DNA of 64,000 bases, from positions 1-64,000 of the forward strand of contig NZ_JAQOWX010000019.1 in assembly GCF_028462495.1 (NCBI RefSeq), given 5' to 3'. Both the position numbers and the translations under genes were made by a program. A model generated the notes under the pieces. It searched no databases. It saw nothing but the letters and a program-made list of their open reading frames with translations, and was not told the DNA's origin. This stretch comes from Roseateles_E sp005503085. Lineage in GTDB: Bacteria; Pseudomonadota; Gammaproteobacteria; Burkholderiales; Burkholderiaceae_C. Positions 38,426 through 47,153 of the stretch are shown here, piece after piece. Position 1 is the stretch's first letter. The number at the start of each line of letters is the position of its first letter.

Positions 38426-40522
38426 TCAGGGTGGCATGCGCACCGCATCGACAAACTCCTGCTGGGCGCGGCGCGGCGCCGGGCTCAGCAGGCTGACGAT
38501 GACGATGGCCGCCGCGCCGGCCGGCACGCCGAACACGCCGGCCGAGATCGGCTGTATGCCCCACCACAGCTCGGGCACGCCGGGCAGCTTCAGCGCCGCA
38601 TGCAGCCAGGGATGGGCGGTGATCATGTAGTAGGCCGTCACTCCCAGGCCCACCAGCATGCCGGCCATCGCGCCCCAGCGGTTGGCGCGCTTCCAGAACA
38701 CGCCCAGCACCAGGGCCGGCACAAAGGCGGCGCCGGCAAAGGAAAACGCCGCCGACACCAGCAGCAGGATGTCGGCCGGCTTTTGCGCCGCCACCGCCGC
38801 CGCGGCCAGCGCCGTCAGCAGCAGCAAGGTCTTGGAGATCATCACCCGCTGGGTCGCCGAGGCACGGGGGTTGATGATGCGGTGGTAGACGTCATGCGCC
38901 AGTGCGCTCGAGATCGTCAGCAGCAGGCCGTCGGCGGTGGACAGCGCGGCGGCCAGCCCGCCGGCCGCCACCATGCCCGAGACGACATAGGGCAGCCCGG
39001 CCAGCTCGGGCGTCACCAGCATCACGATATCGCTGCCGATATACATTTCGCCGAGCTGCAGGATGCCGTCGCGATTGATGTCGCTGACCGACAGCAGGCC
39101 CGGGTCCACCTTGCCCCACTGCGCGATCCAGCCCGGCAACTGGTCGAACGGTGTGCCGACCAGGGTGTTGAAGACCTCGAACTTGACCATCACCGCCAGC
39201 GCCGGCGCCGTGAAGTACAGCAGGCCGATGAAGAGCAGCGACCAGCCGACCGACTCGCGCGCCTCGCGTACCGAGGGCGTGGTGTAGCAGCGGTTCAGGA
39301 TGTGCGGCAGGCCGGCCGTGCCCACCATCAGACAGAACACCAGGGCCAGGAAGTTGCGGCGCGACTCATCGAAGAGCTGCACCTGCTGGGCATCGCCGGC
39401 CGGGTCGCCGGCGAAGGCCTGGGCATGCGGCGGCATGCCGGCCAGCGGCCTGGCGCGGGCCTCGTCGGCAGCCATCAGCCGCAGCCACAGCTCGCGCGCC
39501 TCGGCCGGCGTCTTGGGCAGGGCCGCCAGCCGCTTCTCGGCCGCCTGGATCTGCGCCAGCGGCGCATCCTCGGCCTTCAGGCGGGCGACATGGCGCAAGG
39601 CCTCGGCCCGCTCGCGCGCCAGCGCCGCCGGCACATCGCGCAGCTTGCGCTCATAGGCCTGCACCCGCTCGCGCAGCACCTGGATCACCTGCTGCTCGGC
39701 CGGATCGCTCACCAGCTCGCGCTCGCGCTCGCTGATCTTCTGCACCTGGTAGCCATAGACGGCCTGCGGCACCGGCACCCCGGTCTGCTTGACCGAGAGC
39801 CAGATCACCGGCACCAAGTAAGCAATGATCAGGATGATGTACTGCGCCACCTGGGTCCAGGTGACCGCCCGCATGCCGCCGAGAAACGAACACACCAGCA
39901 CCCCGCCCAGGCCGACGAAAACGCCGATCTCGAAGGTCAGGCCCGAGAGCCGCGTCGTGATCAGGCCGATGCCATAGATCTGCGCGACCACATAGATGAA
40001 GGAGACACCGATCGCCGACAGCGCCGCGATCAGCCGCACCGCATTGCTGCCGTAGCGCTCGCCCAGAAAGTCGGGCACGGTGAACTGACCGAAGCGGCGC
40101 AGATAGGGCGCCAGGCACAGGGCCACCAGGCAGAAGCCGCCGGTCCAGCCCAGCACAAAGGCCAGGCCGCTGTAGCCGGACAGGTAGAGGGTGCCCGCCA
40201 TGCCGATGAAGCTGGCCGCGCTCATCCAGTCGGCCCCGGTGGCCATGCCGTTGTAGAAGGCCGGCACGCGGCGGCCGGCCACGTAGTACTCGGTCGCGTC
40301 GGTGGTGCGGCTCAGCACGCCGATACCGGCGTAGACGCCGACGGTGGCGAACAGAAAGGAAAAGCCTATCCAGCTCTTGGACAGACCCAGCCGCTCCAGC
40401 AGGGCCAGCAGCAGCACGAACAGCACAAAGCCCAGCGTGTACCAGGCATAGATGCGGTTCAGCCGCGCCTTCAATCCTGTGGCGGGCGTGGCGGTGGCGG
40501 ACGGGGCGGTGGGGATGCTCAC
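38426..40522 (-). CDS. VC_2705-type sodium:solute symporter (acetate/monocarboxylate-like)
   Basis: A 698-residue SSS-family transporter with about 13 hydrophobic segments (ATEYYVAGRRVPAFYNGMATGADWMSAASF region, GTAGLPHILNRCYTTPS, and C-terminal LGVFWKRANRWGAMAGML). A hydrophilic insert of about 130 residues (near 265-395) with heptad-rich helices (LRERVQAYERKLRDV, RAEALRHVARLKAED) interrupts the membrane core. This matches the VC_2705 subfamily rather than plain ActP. That subfamily usually has a small DUF4212 membrane partner just upstream; the 103-bp upstream gap here is too short for it. The substrate is unknown, probably a monocarboxylate. Confidence 0.88.
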   Translation of the reverse strand: MSIPTAPSATATPATGLKARLNRIYAWYTLGFVLFVLLLALLERLGLSKSWIGFSFLFATVGVYAGIGVLSRTTDATEYYVAGRRVPAFYNGMATGADWMSAASFIGMAGTLYLSGYSGLAFVLGWTGGFCLVALCLAPYLRRFGQFTVPDFLGERYGSNAVRLIAALSAIGVSFIYVVAQIYGIGLITTRLSGLTFEIGVFVGLGGVLVCSFLGGMRAVTWTQVAQYIILIIAYLVPVIWLSVKQTGVPVPQAVYGYQVQKISERERELVSDPAEQQVIQVLRERVQAYERKLRDVPAALARERAEALRHVARLKAEDAPLAQIQAAEKRLAALPKTPAEARELWLRLMAADEARARPLAGMPPHAQAFAGDPAGDAQQVQLFDESRRNFLALVFCLMVGTAGLPHILNRCYTTPSVREARESVGWSLLFIGLLYFTAPALAVMVKFEVFNTLVGTPFDQLPGWIAQWGKVDPGLLSVSDINRDGILQLGEMYIGSDIVMLVTPELAGLPYVVSGMVAAGGLAAALSTADGLLLTISSALAHDVYHRIINPRASATQRVMISKTLLLLTALAAAAVAAQKPADILLLVSAAFSFAGAAFVPALVLGVFWKRANRWGAMAGMLVGLGVTAYYMITAHPWLHAALKLPGVPELWWGIQPISAGVFGVPAGAAAIVIVSLLSPAPRRAQQEFVDAVRMPP

Positions 40523-40625
40523 GCGCGGGCTCTTGTTTTCAAGCCGGCATCATGCGGGCGCCCGCACGCCGCGGCTATAGCGGCGAACCCGGGGCGCGCA
40601 CGCCCCTCGCCCGGACGGTCAGGAC

Positions 40626-41747
40626 TTAGGAGTTCGCGCTGGCCAGGCGGCTGGCGCGCGGGCGGCTGGGCAACGCATGGCGCAGGATGCGCCAGATCAC
40701 CTGGCCGAACTGCACGGGCAGCGAGCCGGTGTTGTAGTGCACGCCATAGCGCTTGCAGATATCGCGCACCACCGGCGCCATCTCGACATAGCGGTTGGCC
40801 GGCACATCGGGGAACAGATGGTGCTCGATCTGGTGGCTCAGATTGCCGGACAGGGTGTTCAGCACAAAACCACCCGCCAGGTTCGACGAGCCGCGGATCT
40901 GGCGCCAGTACCAGTGCGCGCGGGTCTCGTTCTTCAGCACGCCCTTCGGGAAGGTTTCGACATCGGTCGTGAAGTGGCCGCAGAAGATGATGGTGTAGGT
41001 CCAGATATTGCGCAGACCGTTGGCCACCAGATTGCCGCTGGCCACCACCAGAAAGCCCGGGCCGGCCAGCAGCGGGAAGATCAGATAGTCCTTGATCAGC
41101 TGGCGGCTCATCTTCTTGAGCACCGGCACGCCGGCGCGGCGCAGCTCGGCGCGTGCGGCCTTCTTGCGCTTGCCGAACAGCTGGCCCAGGCGCAGGTCCT
41201 GGATCGCGACGCCCCACTGGAACAGCGCGGCGAAGACCAGCGCATACAGCGGCTGGAACAGCGCGGCCGGGGTCCAGCGCTGCTCGGGGAACAGGCGCAG
41301 CACGCCGTAGCCGATGTCGTCGTCCAGGCCGTGGATATTGGTGTAGGTGTGGTGGCGGAAGTTGTGGGTCTTGCGCCAGTTGTCACTGGTGCCGATGATG
41401 TCCCACTCGAACTGCTTGCCCTTCAGGTGGGGGTCGCCCATCCAGTCGTACTGACCGTGAATGACGTTGTGGCCCAGCTCCATATTGTCCATGATCTTGG
41501 ACAGTGCCAGGCTCAGCGTGCCCAGCACCCAGAAGCCGATCAGCCAGGGCGTCGGCAGGAAGGCACCGATCATCAGCAGCGCGCGGCCGGCGAATTCGGT
41601 CCAGCGCACGGCCTTGAAGATATTGCGGATATAGCGCGCATCGCGCTCGCCCAGATCGGCCACGGTCTTGGCGCGCAGGGCCTCGATCTCGGCGCCGAAC
41701 TTCTCCAGTTCGTCGTTGGCGAGATTGCGGGTCAGGGATTTGCTCAT
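40626..41747 (-). CDS. Acyl-lipid/acyl-CoA fatty acid desaturase
   Basis: A 373-residue membrane di-iron desaturase. The three histidine boxes are present: HNVIHGQYD, HNFRHHTYTN and HQIEHHLFPD. Hydrophobic stretches include ALLMIGAFLPTPWLIGFWVLG. It introduces a double bond into acyl chains using electrons from a ferredoxin-type reductase. ATG 41747 (MSKSLTRNL) is chosen because an upstream ATG would overlap the reductase. The reductase gene lies 7 bp upstream on the same strand and is the expected electron donor. It is probably repressed by the divergent FabR/DesT-like regulator. Confidence 0.95.
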   Translation of the reverse strand: MSKSLTRNLANDELEKFGAEIEALRAKTVADLGERDARYIRNIFKAVRWTEFAGRALLMIGAFLPTPWLIGFWVLGTLSLALSKIMDNMELGHNVIHGQYDWMGDPHLKGKQFEWDIIGTSDNWRKTHNFRHHTYTNIHGLDDDIGYGVLRLFPEQRWTPAALFQPLYALVFAALFQWGVAIQDLRLGQLFGKRKKAARAELRRAGVPVLKKMSRQLIKDYLIFPLLAGPGFLVVASGNLVANGLRNIWTYTIIFCGHFTTDVETFPKGVLKNETRAHWYWRQIRGSSNLAGGFVLNTLSGNLSHQIEHHLFPDVPANRYVEMAPVVRDICKRYGVHYNTGSLPVQFGQVIWRILRHALPSRPRASRLASANS

Positions 41748-41754
41748 CTTGTTC

Positions 41755-42849
41755 TCAAAGATCCAGGCTGATGTCGCTGCAGGCACGGCTCACGCACAGG
41801 CGCAAGGCACTGTTGGGCTCGTGATCGCGCTCACCGGTGTCGATGTTCTGGGCCAGGCCCTCGTGCTTGGTGCAGACGCAGCTGTGGCAGATGCCCATGC
41901 GGCAACCCGAGGGCGGTCGCACGCCCTGCGCTTCCAGGGCGCTCAGCAGGCTGTCGCCCGAGCTGATCGTCAGGCTGCGGCCGCTGCGGCGCAGCTGCAA
42001 GGTGACCTGATGGGCATTGTCGACATTGATCGGCGCGGCCGGCGAAAAGGCCTCGGCCTGAAAGCTCTGCACATGCGGGCGCAGCAGCTGGCGCGCCGTC
42101 TCGACAAAACCGCCGGGGCCGCAGCCCAGCACCTGCAGCGCGCCGAGCTGGGTCAGCGGGCCCAGCAGCGCCTCTAGCTGGGCATCACCGATGCGCGTGG
42201 CCGGCGTCGTCGGGTCCTGGGTCAGTTGCAGATGCAGTTTGAAGCGCGGCTCGCGGGCCGCCAGCGCTTGCAACTCTTCGGCAAAGCACAGCTGCTCGGC
42301 CGTCTGGGCCCAGTAGATCAGGGTCAGCGAGGCCGGCATGCCATCGGCAGCCAGCGCGCGGGTCAGCCCCATCAGCGGCGTGATGCCGCTGCCGGCGGCC
42401 AGGAACAGCCAGTCGCCCTGCGGCTTGGCCGGCAGCCCCATCTCGCCATAAGCCTGGTCCAGCGGCAGCACATCGCCGACCTGGACCTGCTCGCACAGAT
42501 GCTTGGACAGCAGCCCACCCGCGACCCGTTTGACGGTGATCGCGATGCGGCCGTCACGGCGGGGGATGTCGGTCAGGCTGTAGCTGCGGGTCACCAGCCG
42601 GCCCTTGATCTCGGCACCGATATTCAGATGCTGGCCGGGCCTGAAACCGCGCCAGTGGCGATTCGGCTTGAGCACCAGCGTGACGGCGTCGGAGGACTCG
42701 TCACGCCGCTCGACCACGCGCGCCAGTGGCCGCTCCCAGGTCCAGGTGCGGTTCAGGTGGCCGAGCCAGAAGTCAAAGACAGCCGGGTCGACAAGGGGTT
42801 TGGCGAGGCGGCGGAGCAATCCGACGCGCGCTGGAGCAAGAGAAGACAC
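41755..42849 (-). CDS. Ferredoxin reductase with FAD, NAD(P)H and 2Fe-2S domains
   Basis: A 364-residue electron-transfer protein. The FAD-binding barrel shows RSYSLTDIPRRDG, the nucleotide-binding domain LAAGSGITPLMGL and VLGCGPGGFVE, and the C-terminal plant-type 2Fe-2S domain CRMGICHSCVC plus a later CVSRAC. It resembles DesC-type reductases that feed the neighbouring desaturase. I chose the GTG start at 42849 (VSSLAPARVGLL), with GGAG about nine bases upstream. Codons upstream of it extend into the operator region and are not protein-like. Confidence 0.93.
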   Translation of the reverse strand: MSSLAPARVGLLRRLAKPLVDPAVFDFWLGHLNRTWTWERPLARVVERRDESSDAVTLVLKPNRHWRGFRPGQHLNIGAEIKGRLVTRSYSLTDIPRRDGRIAITVKRVAGGLLSKHLCEQVQVGDVLPLDQAYGEMGLPAKPQGDWLFLAAGSGITPLMGLTRALAADGMPASLTLIYWAQTAEQLCFAEELQALAAREPRFKLHLQLTQDPTTPATRIGDAQLEALLGPLTQLGALQVLGCGPGGFVETARQLLRPHVQSFQAEAFSPAAPINVDNAHQVTLQLRRSGRSLTISSGDSLLSALEAQGVRPPSGCRMGICHSCVCTKHEGLAQNIDTGERDHEPNSALRLCVSRACSDISLDL

Positions 42850-42929
42850 GAAAAAACACTCCGTTCGGCACAGCCCCAGGGGGGCCGGCAAGATTCGGGA
42901 CACAGTATACGGGCATAAACACATTCGTC

Positions 42930-42943
42930 TATACAGATGTATA
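42930..42943. promoter_or_regulatory. 14-bp palindrome in the desaturase/repressor control region
   Basis: TATACAGATGTATA: arms TATACA and TGTATA around a GA centre, in the 135-bp divergent region between the reductase-desaturase operon and the TetR gene. It is the most symmetric AT-rich element there and is the best candidate operator for the repressor. A second short palindrome, GTATAC, lies at 42905-42910. Confidence 0.5.
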
Positions 42944-42984
42944 TCAATCGCCCTTCGGTATGATGCGCACTCTCGCACACCACC

Positions 42985-43662
42985 ATGACAAGCCTTCTAC
43001 TCAGCCCCGCCGACACCTTGCCGGACCCCCTCGCCCCCCCGGGCCCGGGCCGCAAGGCGGTGATTTCGCGCGAGGACATCGTGCAGGCCGCGCTGAAGCT
43101 GGTCGGGCCGCACCGCAGCGTCTCGACCCTGAGCCTGCGCGAGGTGGCCCGCGAAGCCGGCATTGCGCCGAACAGCTTCTACCGCCAGTTCCGCGATATG
43201 GACGAGCTGGCCGTGACCCTGATCGACATGGCCGGCCAGTCGCTGCGCGACATCATCGGCGAGGCACGGCGACGCGCCAGCGACGGCAGCTCCGTGGTGC
43301 GCAGCGCCGTCCAGGCCTTCATGGAGCAGCTGCGCTCGGACGACCGGCTGCTGCACATCCTGCTGCGCGAGGGCACGGTCGGCTCGGACGCCTTCAAGCA
43401 TGCGGTGGACCGGCAACTGCTGTTCTTCGAGGAAGAGCTGCGCGTCGACCTGATCCGCTTTGCCAAGGCCAACAACACCGGCCTCTACGAACCGGCGCTG
43501 ACCGCCAAGGCCATCACCCGGCTGGTCTTCGCGATCGGCTCCACCGCGATGGACATGCCGCACGACAAGCTGCCCGAGCTGACCGAGCACCTGGTCATCA
43601 TGGTGCGCATGATCGTCACCGGCACCCAGACCCTGGCGGTGGTCGGCTCGCCAGACCGCTGA
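42985..43662 (+). CDS. fabR: TetR-family repressor, FabR/DesT-like
   Basis: A 225-residue regulator. The N-terminal helix-turn-helix shows VSTLSLREVAREAGIAPNSFYRQFRDMDEL, here cited as TLSLREVAREAGI and NSFYRQFRDMDEL, the FabR/DesT version of the TetR HTH. The C-terminal ligand domain contains LLHILLREGTVGSDAF and LVIMVRMIVTGTQ. FabR and DesT sense the saturated/unsaturated acyl-CoA balance and repress unsaturated fatty acid genes. Divergence from a desaturase and its reductase matches the DesT-desCB arrangement of Pseudomonas. A bidirectional terminator follows. Confidence 0.9.
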   Translation: MTSLLLSPADTLPDPLAPPGPGRKAVISREDIVQAALKLVGPHRSVSTLSLREVAREAGIAPNSFYRQFRDMDELAVTLIDMAGQSLRDIIGEARRRASDGSSVVRSAVQAFMEQLRSDDRLLHILLREGTVGSDAFKHAVDRQLLFFEEELRVDLIRFAKANNTGLYEPALTAKAITRLVFAIGSTAMDMPHDKLPELTEHLVIMVRMIVTGTQTLAVVGSPDR

Positions 43663-43679
43663 GGCCGGTCCCCGGCAAG

Positions 43680-43707
43680 AAAAAAGCCCGCCGTCGCGGG
43701 CTTTTTT
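43680..43707. terminator. Bidirectional terminator between fabR and ppsA
   Basis: GCCCGC-CGTC-GCGGGC stem flanked by A6 on the left and T6 on the right, so it can end transcripts from both convergent genes. Confidence 0.92.
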
Positions 43708-43723
43708 CTTTAATTCAAGCGGC

Positions 43724-46132
43724 TCAGCGCTTGGCCAGCCGCTGCCAGGTCTCGATCACCGAGTCCGGATTCAGCGAGATCGAGACGATGCCCTCCTGGG
43801 CCAACCAGTCGGCGAAGTCCGGATGGTCGCTGGGGCCCTGGCCGCAGATGCCGATGTACTTGCCGGTGGCGCGGCAGGCGGTGATCGCGCGCGAGATCAG
43901 GGCCTTGACGGCCGAGTCGCGCTCGTCGAAATCGCCGGCCAGCTGCTCCAGGCCCGAGTCGCGGTCCAGGCCCAGGGTCAGCTGGGTCAGGTCGTTGGAA
44001 CCGATCGACATGCCGTCGAAATGCTCCAGGAAGGCCTCGGCCAAGATGGCGTTGGACGGCACCTCGCACATCATGATGATGCGCAACCCGTCCTGGCCGC
44101 CCGAGGCGGCGCGCTTGAGGCCGCGCTCGGCCAGCATCGCGACGACGCGCTCGGCCTGCTTCACGGTGCGCACAAAGGGCACCATGATCTCGACATTGCT
44201 CAGGCCCATCTCGTTGCGCACGCGCTTGAGGGCCTCGCACTCCATCGCGAAGGCGTCGGAGAACTCGCCGCTGATATAGCGCGAGGCACCGCGGAAGCCC
44301 AGCATCGGGTTCTCTTCATCGGGCTCGTAGCGCGAACCGCCGATCAGCTTGCGGTACTCATTGCTCTTGAAGTCGGAGAGACGCACGATCACCGGGCGCG
44401 GGAAGAAGGCGGCCGCGATCGTCGCGACCCCCTCGACCAGCTTGTCCACATAGAAGGCGCGCGGCGAGGCGTGGCCGCGCGCCACCGACTCGACCGCCTT
44501 CTTCAGGTCGGCATCGATGTTCGGATAGTCGAGGATGGCCTTGGGGTGGACGCCGATATTGTTGTTGATGATGAATTCCAGCCGCGCCAGGCCGACGCCG
44601 GCGCTGGGCATCTGGGCGAAGTTGAAGGCCAGCTGCGGGTTGCCGACATTCATCATGATCTTGATCGGGCAGTACGGCAGCTCGCCGCGATGCACCTCGC
44701 TGACCTCGGTCTCCAGCAGGCCGTCGTAGATGAAGCCGGTGTCGCCCTCGGAGCAGACCACGGTCACCAGCTGGCCGTCCTTGAGCTTCTCGGTCGCGTC
44801 GCCGCAGCCGACCACGGCCGGGATGCCCAGCTCGCGCGCGATGATGGCGGCGTGGCAGGTGCGGCCGCCGCGGTTGGTCACGATGGCGCTGGCGCGCTTC
44901 ATCACCGGCTCCCAGTTCGGGTCGGTCATGTCGGTCACCAGCACATCGCCGGGCTGGACCCGGCCCATATCGGCAATGCTCTCGACCAGACGCACCGGGC
45001 CGGTGCCGATCTTCTGGCCGATCGCGCGGCCCTCGGCCAGCACGGCGCTCTGACCCTTGAGCTTGTAGCTCAGCTCGGCCTGACCCTCGGCCTGGCTCTT
45101 CACCGTCTCGGGCCGGGCCTGCAGGATGTAGATCTGGCCATCGACGCCATCGCGGCCCCACTCGATGTCCATCGGGCGCTGATAGTGCTGCTCGATGATC
45201 ATCGCGTACTTGGCCAGCTCGATCACCTCGGTGTCGGTCAGCGAGTAGCGGTTGCGCGCCTCGGGCACGGTGTCCACGGTCTTGACCAGCTTGCCGGAGG
45301 CTGCTTTTTCTTCCGGCGTCGCAAACTCCATGCGAATCAGCTTGGAACCGAGATTGCGGCGGATGATGGGCAGCTTGCCCGCCTTCAGCGCCGGCTTGTG
45401 AACATAGAACTCGTCAGGGTTGACGGCGCCCTGCACCACCGTCTCGCCCAGGCCGTAGCTGGAGGTGATGAAGACCACGTCCTTGAAGCCGCTCTCGGTA
45501 TCGATCGTGAACATCACGCCGGCCGAGCCCAGGTCGGAGCGCACCATGCGCTGCACGCCGGCCGACAGCGCGACATCGGCATGGGCAAAGCCCTTGTGCA
45601 CGCGGTAGCTGATCGCGCGGTCGTTGTACAGCGACGCGAACACCTCCTTCATCTTGTGCAGCACCTCCTCGATGCCGATCACATTCAGGAAGGTCTCCTG
45701 CTGGCCGGCGAACGAGGCGTCGGGCAGGTCTTCGGCGGTGGCCGAGGAACGCACGGCGAAGGACACGCCGGGGTTGTCGGCCGTCAGCTGCGCGAAGGAG
45801 CTGCGGATGGCCTTTTCCAGCTCGGCCGGAAAGGGCTGCGCCTCCAGCCAGCCGCGGATCTCGGCGCCGGCCTCGGCCAGCGCGCGCACATCATCGGTAT
45901 CCAGCGTGGACAGGCGCGCCTCGATGCGCTTGTCCAGGCCCTCGTACTTGAGGAACTCGCGGAAGGCGTGGGCCGTGGTGGCAAAGCCGCCGGGCACACG
46001 CACACCGGTGGCGGAGAGCTGCGAGATCATTTCGCCGAGGCTGGCGTTCTTGCCGCCAACGACCTCGACATCGCTCATTCTCAGATGTTCAAACGGGACG
46101 ACCAGGGCGGTCGACTCAAAACGTGCAGACAT
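43724..46132 (-). CDS. ppsA: Phosphoenolpyruvate synthase (pyruvate, water dikinase)
   Basis: 802 residues; converts pyruvate, ATP and water to PEP, AMP and phosphate for gluconeogenesis. The N-terminal ATP-grasp domain begins GGKNASLGEMISQL. The phosphohistidine swivel shows GGRTCHAAIIARELGIPAV, with the catalytic His in TCHA. The C-terminal PEP-binding barrel ends with CGQGPSDHPDFADWL, carrying the catalytic Cys. It is divergent from ppsR, whose product inactivates and reactivates it by phosphorylating the Thr next to the catalytic His, here in GGRTCH. Confidence 0.98.
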   Translation of the reverse strand: MSARFESTALVVPFEHLRMSDVEVVGGKNASLGEMISQLSATGVRVPGGFATTAHAFREFLKYEGLDKRIEARLSTLDTDDVRALAEAGAEIRGWLEAQPFPAELEKAIRSSFAQLTADNPGVSFAVRSSATAEDLPDASFAGQQETFLNVIGIEEVLHKMKEVFASLYNDRAISYRVHKGFAHADVALSAGVQRMVRSDLGSAGVMFTIDTESGFKDVVFITSSYGLGETVVQGAVNPDEFYVHKPALKAGKLPIIRRNLGSKLIRMEFATPEEKAASGKLVKTVDTVPEARNRYSLTDTEVIELAKYAMIIEQHYQRPMDIEWGRDGVDGQIYILQARPETVKSQAEGQAELSYKLKGQSAVLAEGRAIGQKIGTGPVRLVESIADMGRVQPGDVLVTDMTDPNWEPVMKRASAIVTNRGGRTCHAAIIARELGIPAVVGCGDATEKLKDGQLVTVVCSEGDTGFIYDGLLETEVSEVHRGELPYCPIKIMMNVGNPQLAFNFAQMPSAGVGLARLEFIINNNIGVHPKAILDYPNIDADLKKAVESVARGHASPRAFYVDKLVEGVATIAAAFFPRPVIVRLSDFKSNEYRKLIGGSRYEPDEENPMLGFRGASRYISGEFSDAFAMECEALKRVRNEMGLSNVEIMVPFVRTVKQAERVVAMLAERGLKRAASGGQDGLRIIMMCEVPSNAILAEAFLEHFDGMSIGSNDLTQLTLGLDRDSGLEQLAGDFDERDSAVKALISRAITACRATGKYIGICGQGPSDHPDFADWLAQEGIVSISLNPDSVIETWQRLAKR

Positions 46133-46331
46133 GGGAAGGCTCCGTGATGTTGAAAATTCGGGGCTCCCACCGTGAGATTCACGGTCTGGACGCGCACAGC
46201 CACGGCTCCACCATTTCTGGATTCTTGTAGGAGGCGGGCGGGCTGCATGGAGAATGGGCGTCGCGGGATGTTGGCACCGATTCTACGGGCAAGCGCCACT
46301 ATGATGTCCAGGCACTTAGAAGCAGCACCCT

Positions 46332-47153
46332 ATGCCCAATCGCACCGTGTATTTCGTCTCGGATGGCACCGGCATCACCGCCGAGACCTTTGGCAACTCC
46401 ATCCTGGCGCAGTTTCCGACCAAGCCGCGCCATGTGCGCCGTCCCTTTGTCGATACGGCCGAGAAGGCCTATGCGGTGGTGCGCGAGATCAACGAGACCG
46501 GCGAGCGCGAGGGCAAGCGCGCCATCGTGTTCGCGACCCTGGTCGACCGCGATGTGCTGAAGATCATGCGCGACCACTGCACCGGCCGCGTGCTGGACAT
46601 GTTCGGCACCTTCATCGAGCCGCTGGAAGACGAGTTCGAGGTCAAGTCCAACCACCGGGTGGGCCGCTTCTCCGACATCGCCCGCAGCCAGGAATATCAC
46701 GACCGCATCGAGGCCATCAATTTCTCGCTGGCCCATGATGACGGCCAGTCGGCCAAGAACCTCGATGTGGCCGATGTGATCCTCGTCGGCGTCTCGCGCA
46801 GCGGCAAGACACCGACCTCGCTATACCTGGCGATGCAGCACGGCGTCAAGGCCGCCAACTACCCGCTGATCCCCGAGGACTTCGAGCGCGGCAAGCTGCC
46901 CGCTTCGCTGGTAGCACACAAGAGCAAGTGCTTCGGCCTGACCATAGACCCGGAGCGGCTCTCGCAGATCCGCAACGAGCGTCGCCCCGGCAGCAAGTAC
47001 GCCGACATCCTGAACTGCCGCTACGAGATCAACGAGGCCGAGAAGATGATGAAGCGCGACGGCATCGCCTGGCTGTCGTCGACGCACAAGTCCATCGAGG
47101 AAATCGCGACAACGATCCTGCGCGACATCCGGCCGGATCGGCTGATCTACTGA
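46332..47153 (+). CDS. ppsR: Pyruvate, water dikinase regulatory protein PpsR (kinase/pyrophosphorylase)
   Basis: A 273-residue bifunctional enzyme of the DUF299 family. It performs ADP-dependent phosphorylation and Pi-dependent dephosphorylation of PEP synthase. Motifs are the N-terminal VYFVSDGTGITAETFG and the P-loop GVSRSGKTPTSLYLA (about 156-170), then KCFGLTIDPERLSQIRNER. It is divergent from ppsA across a 199-bp region in which a TATGAT at 46300 is the only promoter-like element I see. The stop codon shares one base with the next start (TGATG), so the EamA transporter is translationally coupled. Confidence 0.97.
   Translation: MPNRTVYFVSDGTGITAETFGNSILAQFPTKPRHVRRPFVDTAEKAYAVVREINETGEREGKRAIVFATLVDRDVLKIMRDHCTGRVLDMFGTFIEPLEDEFEVKSNHRVGRFSDIARSQEYHDRIEAINFSLAHDDGQSAKNLDVADVILVGVSRSGKTPTSLYLAMQHGVKAANYPLIPEDFERGKLPASLVAHKSKCFGLTIDPERLSQIRNERRPGSKYADILNCRYEINEAEKMMKRDGIAWLSSTHKSIEEIATTILRDIRPDRLIY

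Noticed and set aside
43823..46147. 774-codon plus-strand frame opposite ppsA
   Set aside because: A shadow of ppsA; no recognisable motif.
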